From: Mediterranea sp. An20
Lineage (GTDB): Bacteria; Bacteroidota; Bacteroidia; Bacteroidales; Bacteroidaceae
DNA: 64,000 nucleotides
Assembly: GCF_002160055.1 (NCBI RefSeq)
Contig: NZ_NFJV01000001.1
Span: 275,548-339,547, forward strand
Direction of reading: 5' to 3'
The notes under the pieces are model-generated. The model did not search any database. It was not told the DNA's origin and was given only the letters and a program-made list of their open reading frames with translations. The position numbers and the translations under genes are program-made. Below, one piece after another: positions 42,980-52,070 of this stretch; the first letter of the stretch is position 1; each line of letters starts with the position of its first letter.

Positions 42980-43879
42980 TCAGGCCTTCCTCCCCGCTCC
43001 ATACACCCCGCCCAGGATGAGCAGCACCCCCGCCCATGCCATCGGCGTAAGCCGCTCGCCCAGCACAAGGGCAGAGCCTGCCAGCGTAAACACGGGGTTC
43101 AGGTAAATGTAATTGGAGGCACGTACCGTGCCCAAACGCTTCAACACTACGTTCCATACGGCAAAGCAGACCAAAGAGGCCAGTACGCCGAGGAAAAGGA
43201 GGTGGCCAAGTACGGACAAGTCCAGCAGGCGCGACACCTCAAACTGCCAAGGACGCACTAAAAAGACGGGCAGGATGGTGAGAATGCCGTAGAAGAATAT
43301 CTTGCGGGTGATGAAAGTCACTTCGTAGCGGTCGGACATACGTCTCATAATCAGGCTATAAAAGGCCCATGACAGAGAAGCCAGCAACGAAAGCAAATCG
43401 CCGGCGGGCGAGAGGCGCAACACAAAATGGCCGTTGCATACCACCAAGGCCACCCCCGCCAGGGCTGTCAACGAACCGACTACCAGCGCACGCGTGACCT
43501 TCTCTTTTCTGAAAAACACCCCAGAGAGCAGGGTGGTCAACAGCAGTGTGGTGCATACCAGAAACGAGACATTCGTGGCCAGCGTATATTCCAGTGCCGT
43601 ATTCTCCGTCAGGAAGTAAAACGAACCGCCCGTCACACCGCCCAGCAACAGCCAAAACTCATCGCGCCACGTGTCTGCCCACCACTTGCGGTGGGAAAGG
43701 AACCAGATGCCGATGTAGGCCACCGAGAAACGCAACAGGAAAATCTCCTGCGGAGTCATCCCGCAACCTATCAGCAATTTGGTGGAGATGAAGGTCAGTC
43801 CCCATATCCCCACGATGAGTATGGCTGTCAGGTGAAAAGCCCATTGCCCGCGAACTGTATCTGAATGTGTGATGCTCAT
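42980..43879 (-). CDS. EamA-family (DMT superfamily) transporter
   Basis: A 299-residue inner-membrane protein with ten transmembrane segments in two homologous halves, as in drug/metabolite exporters. Typical segments: GIWGLTFISTKLLIGCG with the first-helix signature, and FYFLTENTALEYTLATNVSF. The second half ends with LNPVFTLAGSALVLGERLTP and AGVLLILGGVYG, the family's C-terminal pattern. I start at MSITHSDTVRG (ATG 43879); the frame extends 16 residues further upstream without family match. Substrate unknown. Confidence 0.87.
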   Translation of the reverse strand: MSITHSDTVRGQWAFHLTAILIVGIWGLTFISTKLLIGCGMTPQEIFLLRFSVAYIGIWFLSHRKWWADTWRDEFWLLLGGVTGGSFYFLTENTALEYTLATNVSFLVCTTLLLTTLLSGVFFRKEKVTRALVVGSLTALAGVALVVCNGHFVLRLSPAGDLLSLLASLSWAFYSLIMRRMSDRYEVTFITRKIFFYGILTILPVFLVRPWQFEVSRLLDLSVLGHLLFLGVLASLVCFAVWNVVLKRLGTVRASNYIYLNPVFTLAGSALVLGERLTPMAWAGVLLILGGVYGAGRKA

Positions 43880-44013
43880 AACGCCGCAAAGGTACGGATA
43901 GGCTGCGGAATAACTGACAGAAAACACGTCTTTTTTCGAGGGAAAAGAGAAAAAAGGAGGGAAGAAAGCCCGGCATACAGGACAGCTTTTCCGACACCCC
44001 CTTCACAGCCTAT

Positions 44014-44057
44014 TGCCAAGCGGTAAGCAGTCGGCTGCCAAGCGGTAAGCACCTGGC
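44014..44057. repeat. 22-bp tandem array (two units)
   Basis: Two 22-base units, TGCCAAGCGGTAAGCAGTCG+GC and TGCCAAGCGGTAAGCACCTG+GC, differing at four bases. They lie between the EamA gene promoter side and the end of the MBL-fold gene. This is the same unit type as at 3.2, 12.8, 27.8 and 61.4 kb. Confidence 0.7.
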
Positions 44058-44096
44058 TCGTTATAGATGAGCACCACAGGCCTGAAACCGGCATTG

Positions 44097-44852
44097 TCAC
44101 TGCACCAGCAGCGTATCCCCTTCTTTCGCTATGCACCAGAAACCGATGCCTTGCGCATCGGTAAACTCTTTCATGCGCCAAGCCGACTCGAAACCACTGG
44201 CAACAAAGTGCATCGGCACAAACAGACCGGTGCGGAAACGCTCTATGAACTGGCGGGCGCCGCGGGTATAACCGTTGCCAATGCGCCCGTCGACAGGAAA
44301 CAGGACTACATCGAAATGGTCGGTCAGCTTGCGGATGTCTTTCAGCTCGCCCAAGTAACGCTTCTCCTCTTGGCCGGGGTCGATGCGGATACCAAACTCC
44401 GGACTGAAAACGCTGCCCCCCGGATAGTCGTCGGTCAGGAAACGGGCATACCAGTTGTTCAGGTCGCCGGCATGGAAAAGACGCTTTCCGGAGACTTCAA
44501 TTACCCACGAAACGCCGCTGTCCGTGCTTCCGGCAGCAGTCACTTTCAGGCGTCCGTCTTGCCAGCTGCTTCCCTTGGCCAACCATACATCTGCCTCTTC
44601 CCGCCGGGCACGGCGGTGTTTCAAAATATCTTTCGACAGCAGATAAATGATGTCAGAAACGGTGTCGCGCCAGGAAAAAATCTCCCGGTTGAAATGGTCT
44701 TCGTGGAAATGACTGGAAAACACATAAACCGGCTTCTTCGCTGCCAGCAACGAAGGCATCACACAGGCCGGGTCCCTCCAGTAATCAAAGACCAGCAGGC
44801 AGGTTTCTGTCTCTATGGCAAAACCGCTATGAAAGATATAGGTAAGCTTCAT
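44097..44852 (-). CDS. MBL-fold (UlaG-like) metallo-hydrolase
   Basis: A 251-residue cytoplasmic protein with the metallo-beta-lactamase fold. The head MKLTYIFHSGFAIETETC and VYVFSSHFHEDHFN give the HxHxDH metal motif (about residues 47-52). Later GKRLFHAGDLNNW supplies the conserved His-Ala-Gly-Asp. A third ligand His is probably in PMHFVASGFES. I start at ATG 44852; an ATG five codons upstream is possible. Members hydrolyse varied esters, amides or phosphodiesters; substrate unknown. Confidence 0.85.
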   Translation of the reverse strand: MKLTYIFHSGFAIETETCLLVFDYWRDPACVMPSLLAAKKPVYVFSSHFHEDHFNREIFSWRDTVSDIIYLLSKDILKHRRARREEADVWLAKGSSWQDGRLKVTAAGSTDSGVSWVIEVSGKRLFHAGDLNNWYARFLTDDYPGGSVFSPEFGIRIDPGQEEKRYLGELKDIRKLTDHFDVVLFPVDGRIGNGYTRGARQFIERFRTGLFVPMHFVASGFESAWRMKEFTDAQGIGFWCIAKEGDTLLVQ

Positions 44853-45018
44853 CAGATTGGGAATCACACTTTATCGGACACAAAAATACGGATTAATCAC
44901 ATAATCGGGAACAAACTTGAAAGAAAACACAACCAGAATGATGAGAAAAGCCTCAAAGCGGTTGTAGGAATAACAAAAGTTGTGTATCTTCGCCACATAT
45001 TGTCGAACAATTCATCCC

Positions 45019-48000
45019 ATGAAAATGAAAAAGAAAAAGAACGCATTTTTCCTTTGCTGCGGAATCGGGACCTTACTGGCTCTGACCGGATGTTCGGGTA
45101 ACGGAAGCCCCCAGGAACAGACCGGACGCTCGGATTACTACACCCGCGGAATCGGTGTCTATCCGGGAAATCCCCAAGAAGACTTTTCGCCCGAACTGTT
45201 GCCCGGAGGCAACGAACACCGCAACATCGCACGCTTGCGTGCCACCCTGCAATCATCATCGTATGACTACAACCTGACTGCACAACTGGTGACGGACGGC
45301 ATCGTAACTACAGAACAGCCGCTCTATCTGACCCTCTCTACACCGCAGGGTGAAGTGCCCAAGCGGGAAAAGGAATGGATGATAGACGGAGGACCTTATT
45401 CAAAAAATACTGTGGAGGGAGAAGATACCTACTTCCACTTCGCGCTGAACAATTATCAGAAAACCATCGGCAAAGCTGTCATCACAGGCATCGTGGCCTT
45501 CGACGACAAGGCAGCCAAAGACGGATATGAAATGACCTGGGAAGGCTCGAATGACGGAAAGCAATGGACTGTGCTCGCCACACATGCCGGCAAAGGGCTG
45601 CCCGGACAACCATCGTCGGGACGCATCGAGGTGAATGACCCCAACAAGCAGACAGGGCATATCTCCATGCCGGTGCGACGGCTGAAGGAAAGCTTCAGTT
45701 TCGACCGCCAGGAACCTTACGCCAACTACCGCATCCGCCTGAAGATGAAAGGCGCCCATTCGTGGATATTCAACGAAATCGAATTCAGCAACGACGAAGG
45801 CCCCGTCGACCTGAAACCTTCACAATTCTTCAACAGCACGTGGATGAGTGCCACCACGGGAACAGAATGGCTGTGTATCGACCTGGGCACACGCTCGGAC
45901 TTCGACCAAATCTGCCTGCACTGGATTAACAAAGCCGTTGAAGGACGCATACAAACGTCGGACAATGCCTCGGAATGGCGAGACCTCGCCACACTGCCGG
46001 GCGGCGAAGCCCAGACGGACGTGATTGATGCCCAAGGAAAGGCCCGGTACGTGCGTATCCTGATGGAGAAACCCGCCAACAACCAACGATATGCCTTGAG
46101 CGAAGTGGAAGTCATGGGACGGGGAGGCATAGTGCCGCAACCTGCACCCATGCCTGCCGTAACCGACGGAAAGATGAATCTGGCAGGAGGCAACTGGCAG
46201 GTACAGCGTGCCTCCGAGGTGAAAGAAAGCGGAGAAACACTCTCTACTGCCGACTACCAGCCCGAACAGTGGGTAACGGCTACCGTACCCGGCACCGTAC
46301 TGACCAGCTACATGCGCGCCGGCGCCCTGCCCGACATCAACTACGCCGACAACCAGCTGGTGGTTTCGGAGTCGTTCTTCAACTCCAACTTCTGGTACCG
46401 CAACGAGTTTGAAGTGCCGCAAGGCTTCAAGCGTGACTGCGTGATGCTGAACTTCGACGGCATCAACTGGAAAGCCAATATCTACCTCAACGGAAAGAAA
46501 CTGGGACGAATGGAGGGAGCCTTCATCCGCGGACAGTTCAACGTGACAGACCTCCTGCAGGAAGGCACCAACGTACTGGCGGTGGAAATCATCAAAAACG
46601 AACACATCGGCGCCATCAAGGAAAAGAACAAACAGAGTACCGACTTCAACGGAGGAATACTGGGCGCAGACAATCCTACTTTCCATGCCACCATCGGCTG
46701 GGACTGGATTCCTACCATGCGCGGCCGCAACATCGGCATCTGGAATGATGTAACGCTGACCAGCACGGGGGCAGTCACCCTGCAAGATCCTTTCGTGCAG
46801 ACAGCACTCGCCCTGCCCGACACCACACAGGCCACACTGACGCCGGAAATCATCGTCAAGAACCATGCCGGCAAACCCGTGGAAGGCGTACTGAGCGGAA
46901 AGGTGGGAGACATCACCTTTGAGCAGCCCGTCAAACTGGCTGCCAACGAAGAGAAAACCGTCGTGTTCGATGCCACCCAATTCCCGCAACTGAAGATGAA
47001 GAACCCGCGTCTGTGGTGGCCCAACGGCTATGGCACACCTCATTTATACGATGCCAACTTCACCTTCCGGCTAAACAACGAAATTTCTGACCAGAAAGAC
47101 TTCAAGGTGGGCATCCGACAAATGGATTTCGATGAAAAGAACCATGTGCTGAACCTCTACATCAACGGCCGGCGCTTCATTGGCATGGGCGGTAACTGGG
47201 GCTTCAGCGAGTCGAACCTCAACTACCGCGGACGCGAATATGAAACGGCTGTGGCTTATCACGCTGCCATGAACTTCACCATGATGCGCAACTGGGTGGG
47301 CATGATTGGCGACGAGGAGCTGTATGACGCCTGCGACAAATACGGCATCATGGTATGGCAGGACTTCTGGCTGGCAAATCCCGCCGACGGTCCCGACCCG
47401 TATTATCCCGACATGTTCATCGCCAATGCCGAAGACTACGTGAAGCGCATCCGAAGCCACGCCTCCATCGGCTTGTATTGCGGACGCAACGAGGGTTATC
47501 CACCCGCACAAATAGACCAGGCATTGCGCCGCATCGTCAAGGCAGAGCATCCGGGCATCCACTACATCTCCAGCTCGGCAGACGACGTGGTGAGCGGACA
47601 CGGACCCTACCGCATGCTGCCTGCCAAGACCTACTTCACGCTGGAAACCGGCAACGACAAATTCCACAGCGAGCGCGGCATGCCCAATGTGCTGACGTAT
47701 GAAAGCTTCCTGCGCACCTACTCGCCCGAAGGCATCTGGCCGCAATCCAACGAATGGGGCATGCACGACTACACGCTGGAAGGCGCACAAGGTGCTACCT
47801 CGTTCAACGAAATCATTGCCAAAGGCTATGGCGAGCCGCAAAGCGCGAAAGAATTTACCGAACTGGCGCAGTGGGTGAACTACGACGGACACCGCAGCCT
47901 CTTCGAATCGCGCAGCAAACACCGCATGGGACTGTTGATGTGGATGAGCCACTCGTGCTGGCCGTCAATGGTATGGCAGACGTATGACTATTATTTCGAA

Positions 48001-48630
48001 CCTACTGCTGCCTACTTTGCCATCAAGAAGGCGTGCGAACCGCTGCATATCCAATGGAATCCCGCCACGGACGAAGTGGAGGTAGTAAACTACCACGCTG
48101 GCAACCACACGGGCCTCACTGCACACGCCCAAGTGATGAACATGGATGCTTCGGTGGCCTGGGAACAGGAAACGGAGGTGAACAGCAACGAAGATACAAC
48201 CGAAAAGTGCATCAAGCTGCAGTTCCCCGACAACCTGTCGAAGGTGCATTTCATCAAGCTGACGCTGAAAGAAGGCGACCGTATCGTCTCGGAGAACTTC
48301 TACCACCGCAGCAAGGAAGAGAACAACTACCAAGAACTGAAGCAGTTGGCCAAGGTGAAACTCCAACCGGACATGCAGTATGAGCAGGCTGCCGACGGCG
48401 AATGGCATGCGGTCATCAAGCTGGAGAACACCACCTCCACCCCTGCCCTGATGGTACGCCTGAACATCGTGGGCGACCAAGACGGCCTGCAGTTCCTGCC
48501 CATCTTCTACTCGGACAACTACTTTGCACTGATGCCCGGCGAGAAGAAAGAAGTGCGCGTACATTGGAAAGACGTAGATACGCGCGGCAACGCACCGGTG
48601 CTGAAAGTAACGGGATATAACGTGGAATAA
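45019..48630 (+). CDS. GH2-family glycosidase lipoprotein with discoidin-like (F5/8C) domains
   Basis: A 1203-residue lipoprotein (lipobox LTGC, Cys25). Two F5/8-type C (CBM32-like) modules cover about 70-360. The GH2 part follows: sugar-binding jelly roll (about 375-560), Ig-like domain, TIM barrel (about 690-960) and C-terminal Ig-like domains. The acid/base is likely Glu825 in YCGRNEGYPP and the nucleophile Glu885 in FHSERGMPNV, as in exo-beta-D-glucosaminidase and related GH2 mannosidase-like enzymes. A weak -7 box (TATCTTCG) is at 44985-44992. The start is the ATG at 45019, before MKMKKKK. The two sulfatase genes and another GH2 gene lie just downstream on the other strand, suggesting a sulfated glycan as target. 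Confidence 0.85.
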   Translation: MKMKKKKNAFFLCCGIGTLLALTGCSGNGSPQEQTGRSDYYTRGIGVYPGNPQEDFSPELLPGGNEHRNIARLRATLQSSSYDYNLTAQLVTDGIVTTEQPLYLTLSTPQGEVPKREKEWMIDGGPYSKNTVEGEDTYFHFALNNYQKTIGKAVITGIVAFDDKAAKDGYEMTWEGSNDGKQWTVLATHAGKGLPGQPSSGRIEVNDPNKQTGHISMPVRRLKESFSFDRQEPYANYRIRLKMKGAHSWIFNEIEFSNDEGPVDLKPSQFFNSTWMSATTGTEWLCIDLGTRSDFDQICLHWINKAVEGRIQTSDNASEWRDLATLPGGEAQTDVIDAQGKARYVRILMEKPANNQRYALSEVEVMGRGGIVPQPAPMPAVTDGKMNLAGGNWQVQRASEVKESGETLSTADYQPEQWVTATVPGTVLTSYMRAGALPDINYADNQLVVSESFFNSNFWYRNEFEVPQGFKRDCVMLNFDGINWKANIYLNGKKLGRMEGAFIRGQFNVTDLLQEGTNVLAVEIIKNEHIGAIKEKNKQSTDFNGGILGADNPTFHATIGWDWIPTMRGRNIGIWNDVTLTSTGAVTLQDPFVQTALALPDTTQATLTPEIIVKNHAGKPVEGVLSGKVGDITFEQPVKLAANEEKTVVFDATQFPQLKMKNPRLWWPNGYGTPHLYDANFTFRLNNEISDQKDFKVGIRQMDFDEKNHVLNLYINGRRFIGMGGNWGFSESNLNYRGREYETAVAYHAAMNFTMMRNWVGMIGDEELYDACDKYGIMVWQDFWLANPADGPDPYYPDMFIANAEDYVKRIRSHASIGLYCGRNEGYPPAQIDQALRRIVKAEHPGIHYISSSADDVVSGHGPYRMLPAKTYFTLETGNDKFHSERGMPNVLTYESFLRTYSPEGIWPQSNEWGMHDYTLEGAQGATSFNEIIAKGYGEPQSAKEFTELAQWVNYDGHRSLFESRSKHRMGLLMWMSHSCWPSMVWQTYDYYFEPTAAYFAIKKACEPLHIQWNPATDEVEVVNYHAGNHTGLTAHAQVMNMDASVAWEQETEVNSNEDTTEKCIKLQFPDNLSKVHFIKLTLKEGDRIVSENFYHRSKEENNYQELKQLAKVKLQPDMQYEQAADGEWHAVIKLENTTSTPALMVRLNIVGDQDGLQFLPIFYSDNYFALMPGEKKEVRVHWKDVDTRGNAPVLKVTGYNVE

Positions 48631-48695
48631 ACACTGCCGTTTCATTGAGCCGGGCAGGCAAGTCAGAGAAAAAACAATCCGCTCTGCATCCTGCA

Positions 48696-48730
48696 AAAAG
48701 GGGGCGCCGTTCAGTCCGGCACCCCCTTTT
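48696..48730. terminator. Bidirectional terminator-like hairpin
   Basis: AAAAGGGGGCGCCG and CGGCACCCCCTTTT form a G/C stem with an A-run before and a T-run after, so it can work in both directions. It lies between the convergent GH2 and sulfatase genes. Ends are accurate to about two bases. Confidence 0.75.
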
Positions 48731-48774
48731 GATTCTCAGCAATCAGAAAAAGCAAACATGCTTTTCCTTACACG

Positions 48775-50343
48775 TCAAGGCTCCACACTTCCGTCGGGCC
48801 AAGAAATAAGCTCACCCGTCTGCTTGTAAGCCGGACGCTGGGCGTGGCAGTCTTTCAGAGCAGCAGTCAGCTCCCGTGCCAGGTCGTTCACCAGTTCGGG
48901 TTTCTGCTGTGCCAGGTCGTTCTGCTCGCCAATGTCTTCGCGGATGTTGTAAAGGCGGAGTTCGCGCGTCTGCCAGAAATAGATAAGATGCCAGTCACCC
49001 TTCATGATAGCCGAGTAAGCTCCATACCCTTCGGCACGGTCCTGGCTTTCGCCCCAGAGGTTGGGGAAGTGCCAGATGTTGGTGCGGTCGCGTTTCAGTG
49101 CAGGGTCTTTCAGCAGGTCGACAAAGCTCTTTCCGTCCACATGCTGCACGGTCTGGTAAGACGAAACACCTGCCATCTCAAGAATGCTGGGGAAGAAGTC
49201 TTCTATCATCACGCGGTTCTCGTTCACTGTTCCTCCCTTTGTCACTCCCGGCCAGGAGACAATCATCGGTTCATGCACTCCTCCTTCGTAGGACGAGCCC
49301 TTACCGGCACGTGCCGGCCAGTTCTGGTCGCGGTTCTGCCGTCCCTGTCGCGGACCTACGCCCTGGCCTCCATTGTCGGCCATGAAAAGCACGATGGTAT
49401 TACGTGCCACGTCCGGACGCTCGGCCAGGAAGTCGAGGATGTCACCCAAGCTCTTGTCCATGCCTTCCACCAGAGCGGCATGGTTGATTTCGTTGTTGTC
49501 CAGGCGGGCATTGAGCTGCTCATCGTGCACACCCTGCCCGTCGGCATCCTGATAATTGCCCGTAAAGCGTTTATCCGGGTTATAAGGCACATGTATGGCA
49601 TAGTGCGACATATAAAGATAGAAAGGCTGTCCCTTGGCCAAGGGCTTTTCGATGGCCTTCAGGGCTTCGATGGTAAGCGCTTCGGTAAGGAAGGTTCCCG
49701 TGTTGTAATATTTTTCCAGCCCAGCCACGTGGAAAGCGCCCGTGCCGTATTCGTTTTCTGCCAGATAGCTGCCCGGTGCGCCGTTGGCCGCGCCGCCGAT
49801 GTTCACGTCAAAGCCAAAGTTCAGCGGTTCTTCGCCCGTCGTGCCCCGCGCGGCAAAGTGTGCCTTGCCGCAGTGTATGGTATAGTAACCATTGTCTTTC
49901 AGCAACTGAGGAAGTGAGGTAATGACAGCACTGTTTTTCCGGTCGCGTTCCGTGGCCAAGGCTTCGGGCTGTATGCCGTTGTAGTTCCAGTCCGGCAGTT
50001 GCAGGACATCGCTGGGCACATCGGTCTGCACGTCATATTCCAGTGTCCAGTTGGTTACCCGGTGCCGTGCAGCGTTCATGCCACTCATCAGGCTACAGCG
50101 CGAAGGAGAAGAAATGGCACAAGCGTATGCTTGTGTAAACTTCACTCCCATCTGGGCCAGACGTTCCATGTTCGGAGTACGGTATCGCCGGTTCAGCGGT
50201 GTTTCATCCTTATAAAACGGTACTGAAGTTTCCTGCCAACCCATATCGTCTACAAGAAACAGAATGATGTTGGGCTTCTCCTGAGCCAAAGCTCCACTAC
50301 AGGCAGCGAATGCTGCCGCAGCAAACAATTGTCTTTTCTGCAT
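48775..50343 (-). CDS. Ser-type sulfatase (arylsulfatase family S1)
   Basis: A 522-residue exported sulfatase with a signal peptide (1-20, ending GALA-Q). Metal-binding IILFLVDDMGW comes first. The formylglycine motif is ISSPSRCSLMSG: Ser78 in S-x-P-S-R is the residue to be oxidised, which needs an anaerobic (AtsB-type) radical SAM maturase that is not in this window. TIHCGKAHFAARG and MADNGGQG (second metal Asp-Asn) follow. It removes sulfate esters from glycans; linkage cannot be read from sequence. It is downstream of the second sulfatase on the same strand, with an E repeat in the 142-base gap. Confidence 0.9.
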   Translation of the reverse strand: MQKRQLFAAAAFAACSGALAQEKPNIILFLVDDMGWQETSVPFYKDETPLNRRYRTPNMERLAQMGVKFTQAYACAISSPSRCSLMSGMNAARHRVTNWTLEYDVQTDVPSDVLQLPDWNYNGIQPEALATERDRKNSAVITSLPQLLKDNGYYTIHCGKAHFAARGTTGEEPLNFGFDVNIGGAANGAPGSYLAENEYGTGAFHVAGLEKYYNTGTFLTEALTIEALKAIEKPLAKGQPFYLYMSHYAIHVPYNPDKRFTGNYQDADGQGVHDEQLNARLDNNEINHAALVEGMDKSLGDILDFLAERPDVARNTIVLFMADNGGQGVGPRQGRQNRDQNWPARAGKGSSYEGGVHEPMIVSWPGVTKGGTVNENRVMIEDFFPSILEMAGVSSYQTVQHVDGKSFVDLLKDPALKRDRTNIWHFPNLWGESQDRAEGYGAYSAIMKGDWHLIYFWQTRELRLYNIREDIGEQNDLAQQKPELVNDLARELTAALKDCHAQRPAYKQTGELISWPDGSVEP

Positions 50344-50383
50344 AATAATATGTATTAGGTAATCATTTAGATTTAGTTTATAT

Positions 50384-50467
50384 CAAACGCAGAGACACAA
50401 AACTCCGTAACTGTCTGTCGGAAAAAACAAAAACTCTGTGTTTCCATGCCTCTGTGTTTAGTATCAT
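50384..50467. repeat. E-family inverted-repeat element, copy 3
   Basis: AACGCAGAGACACAAAACTCCGTAACTGTC (in parts: AACGCAGAGACAC, AACTCCGTAACTGTC) and ACTCTGTGTTTCCATGCCTC+TGTGTT are the two ends. The flank TTTAGTATCATTTAAT after it, reaching into the sulfatase stop at 50486, is shared with the copy before the NUC1 gene. Confidence 0.65.
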
Positions 50468-50485
50468 TTAATGGGGCACATTTAC

Positions 50486-52039
50486 TTATGGTTTGAGATT
50501 CCTGTAATAATGAATGCGCTCCGTCCAGGGCTTATCTTCCAGGGGGAAGACGTGTGAGCGGTCCGCCCATTCGTTCCATCGGGCTTCGAGGTCTTTCACC
50601 TTGTCCGGCATCTTGCCTGCAACGTCATGCAGTTCGAAAGGATCGGTTGACAGGTCATGCAGTTCCCAAGGTTGGTTCTGACTGGCCCGTACCAGCTTCC
50701 AGTGTCCATCTATCACGGCGCACGACCCCTGATGTTCGAAGAAGAGCGTACGGTCTACCGGCTCCTTACCCTCTACAAAAGGCAACAGACTGATGCCCGG
50801 CAGCTGTGAAGCATCGCCCGGGTAAGACGCCTTCCCCAAGTCCATGCAGGTGGGCAGCACATCGGTGATATGGGCCACCTGACGGCAGATGCGTCCATCG
50901 GTATGCCGTCCGAGGTCGCTCCCCTTCGTCACGATGAAAGGCGTACTGATTCCTCCCTGGAAAGTCCATTGCTTATAGCTGCGGTAAGGCGTATTGCTCA
51001 AATCGGCCATGAGCCGTCCCAAGTACCCCCCTTCCAAGGTGGCGCCATTGTCGCTCAGAAAGAAGAAAACGGTCTGTTCCAGCATGCCCTTTGCACGCAA
51101 GGCCTCTATCAGTTGTCCGATGCCATCGTCCATTATCTCTATCATGGCAGCATAGGTAGCCATGTCATGCGTCCATTGACGGCGCTGTTCATCGGTCAGT
51201 TCTTCCCAACCCGGACGTTTGCCTCCGAACTCCGCCTGGAAAACGGGCAGTTCTTCCGTATCGGCAACCAGCCCCAATTGTTTCTGACGCTCGAAGCGCT
51301 GCCGGCGCAATTTATCGTATCCCACCTCATAGCGCGGCAGACAGGCCTCCACCCTATCGGCAGGCGCATGAAGAGGAAGATGCGGCGCATAATGCGCTAC
51401 GTAGAGAAACAGCGGCTGGCTACCGTCGGGGTGGCGGTTAATGAATGCCACAGCCGAGTCGGTAATGGCGGTTGTGTAATAGTAATCGTCGGGAAATTCG
51501 GTAATGGGGGTCAGGTTCCGATAAACCGGTTTCGGCTTATAATAACTGCCTCCACCGCTCAGGCAACCGTAATACTGGTCAAAGCCCCGTTGGGTGGGAT
51601 AGCTTCCGTCGGGCGTTCCGAAATGATCTTCCAAAGTCACATGCCATTTGCCACTCATGCAAGTACGGTATCCGGCGGCTTTCATTACCTCGGCAATGGT
51701 AGGCACGCTATCGGTTATCTCACCGCGATACCCGGGCCGATGTTCGTCTACCGCAGTCATCCACCCCATGTCTACCGTATGCTGATAGCGTCCGGTCAGC
51801 AAAGAGGCACGGCTGGGGCAACTGCGTCCTGCATTCTTGAACTGGCTGAAGCGCACCCCCGCCTCAGCCAGACTGTCGATGTGGGGGGTATGTATTTCGC
51901 TTCCGTAACAGCCAAGGTCAGAGAAACCCATATCATCGCACATTATCAGCACGATGTGGGGGGCACGCTCCTGTTGTGCCTGTACTTGCAGAATGCCGGC
52001 TCCCAACAGGAAAGAAAGAGTATGAAATTTGCGAAACAT
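50486..52039 (-). CDS. Ser-type arylsulfatase (family S1)
   Basis: A 517-residue exported sulfatase with a signal peptide (1-22, ending VQA-Q). IVLIMCDDMGFSDLGCYGSE binds metal. The activation motif is GRSCPSRASLLTG with Ser73 as the formylglycine precursor, followed by CMSGKWHVTLEDHFG. LSDNGATLEGG supplies the second metal Asp-Asn, and GSCAVIDGHWKLVRA closes the fold. It resembles the A-type arylsulfatases and is clearly a different subfamily from the neighbour at 48775 (little similarity outside the motifs). The GH2 gene lies 31 bases upstream, so the two are probably one transcript. Confidence 0.9.
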   Translation of the reverse strand: MFRKFHTLSFLLGAGILQVQAQQERAPHIVLIMCDDMGFSDLGCYGSEIHTPHIDSLAEAGVRFSQFKNAGRSCPSRASLLTGRYQHTVDMGWMTAVDEHRPGYRGEITDSVPTIAEVMKAAGYRTCMSGKWHVTLEDHFGTPDGSYPTQRGFDQYYGCLSGGGSYYKPKPVYRNLTPITEFPDDYYYTTAITDSAVAFINRHPDGSQPLFLYVAHYAPHLPLHAPADRVEACLPRYEVGYDKLRRQRFERQKQLGLVADTEELPVFQAEFGGKRPGWEELTDEQRRQWTHDMATYAAMIEIMDDGIGQLIEALRAKGMLEQTVFFFLSDNGATLEGGYLGRLMADLSNTPYRSYKQWTFQGGISTPFIVTKGSDLGRHTDGRICRQVAHITDVLPTCMDLGKASYPGDASQLPGISLLPFVEGKEPVDRTLFFEHQGSCAVIDGHWKLVRASQNQPWELHDLSTDPFELHDVAGKMPDKVKDLEARWNEWADRSHVFPLEDKPWTERIHYYRNLKP

Positions 52040-52070
52040 AAAAAATGCGGTTAAAAACTAAACAATACGA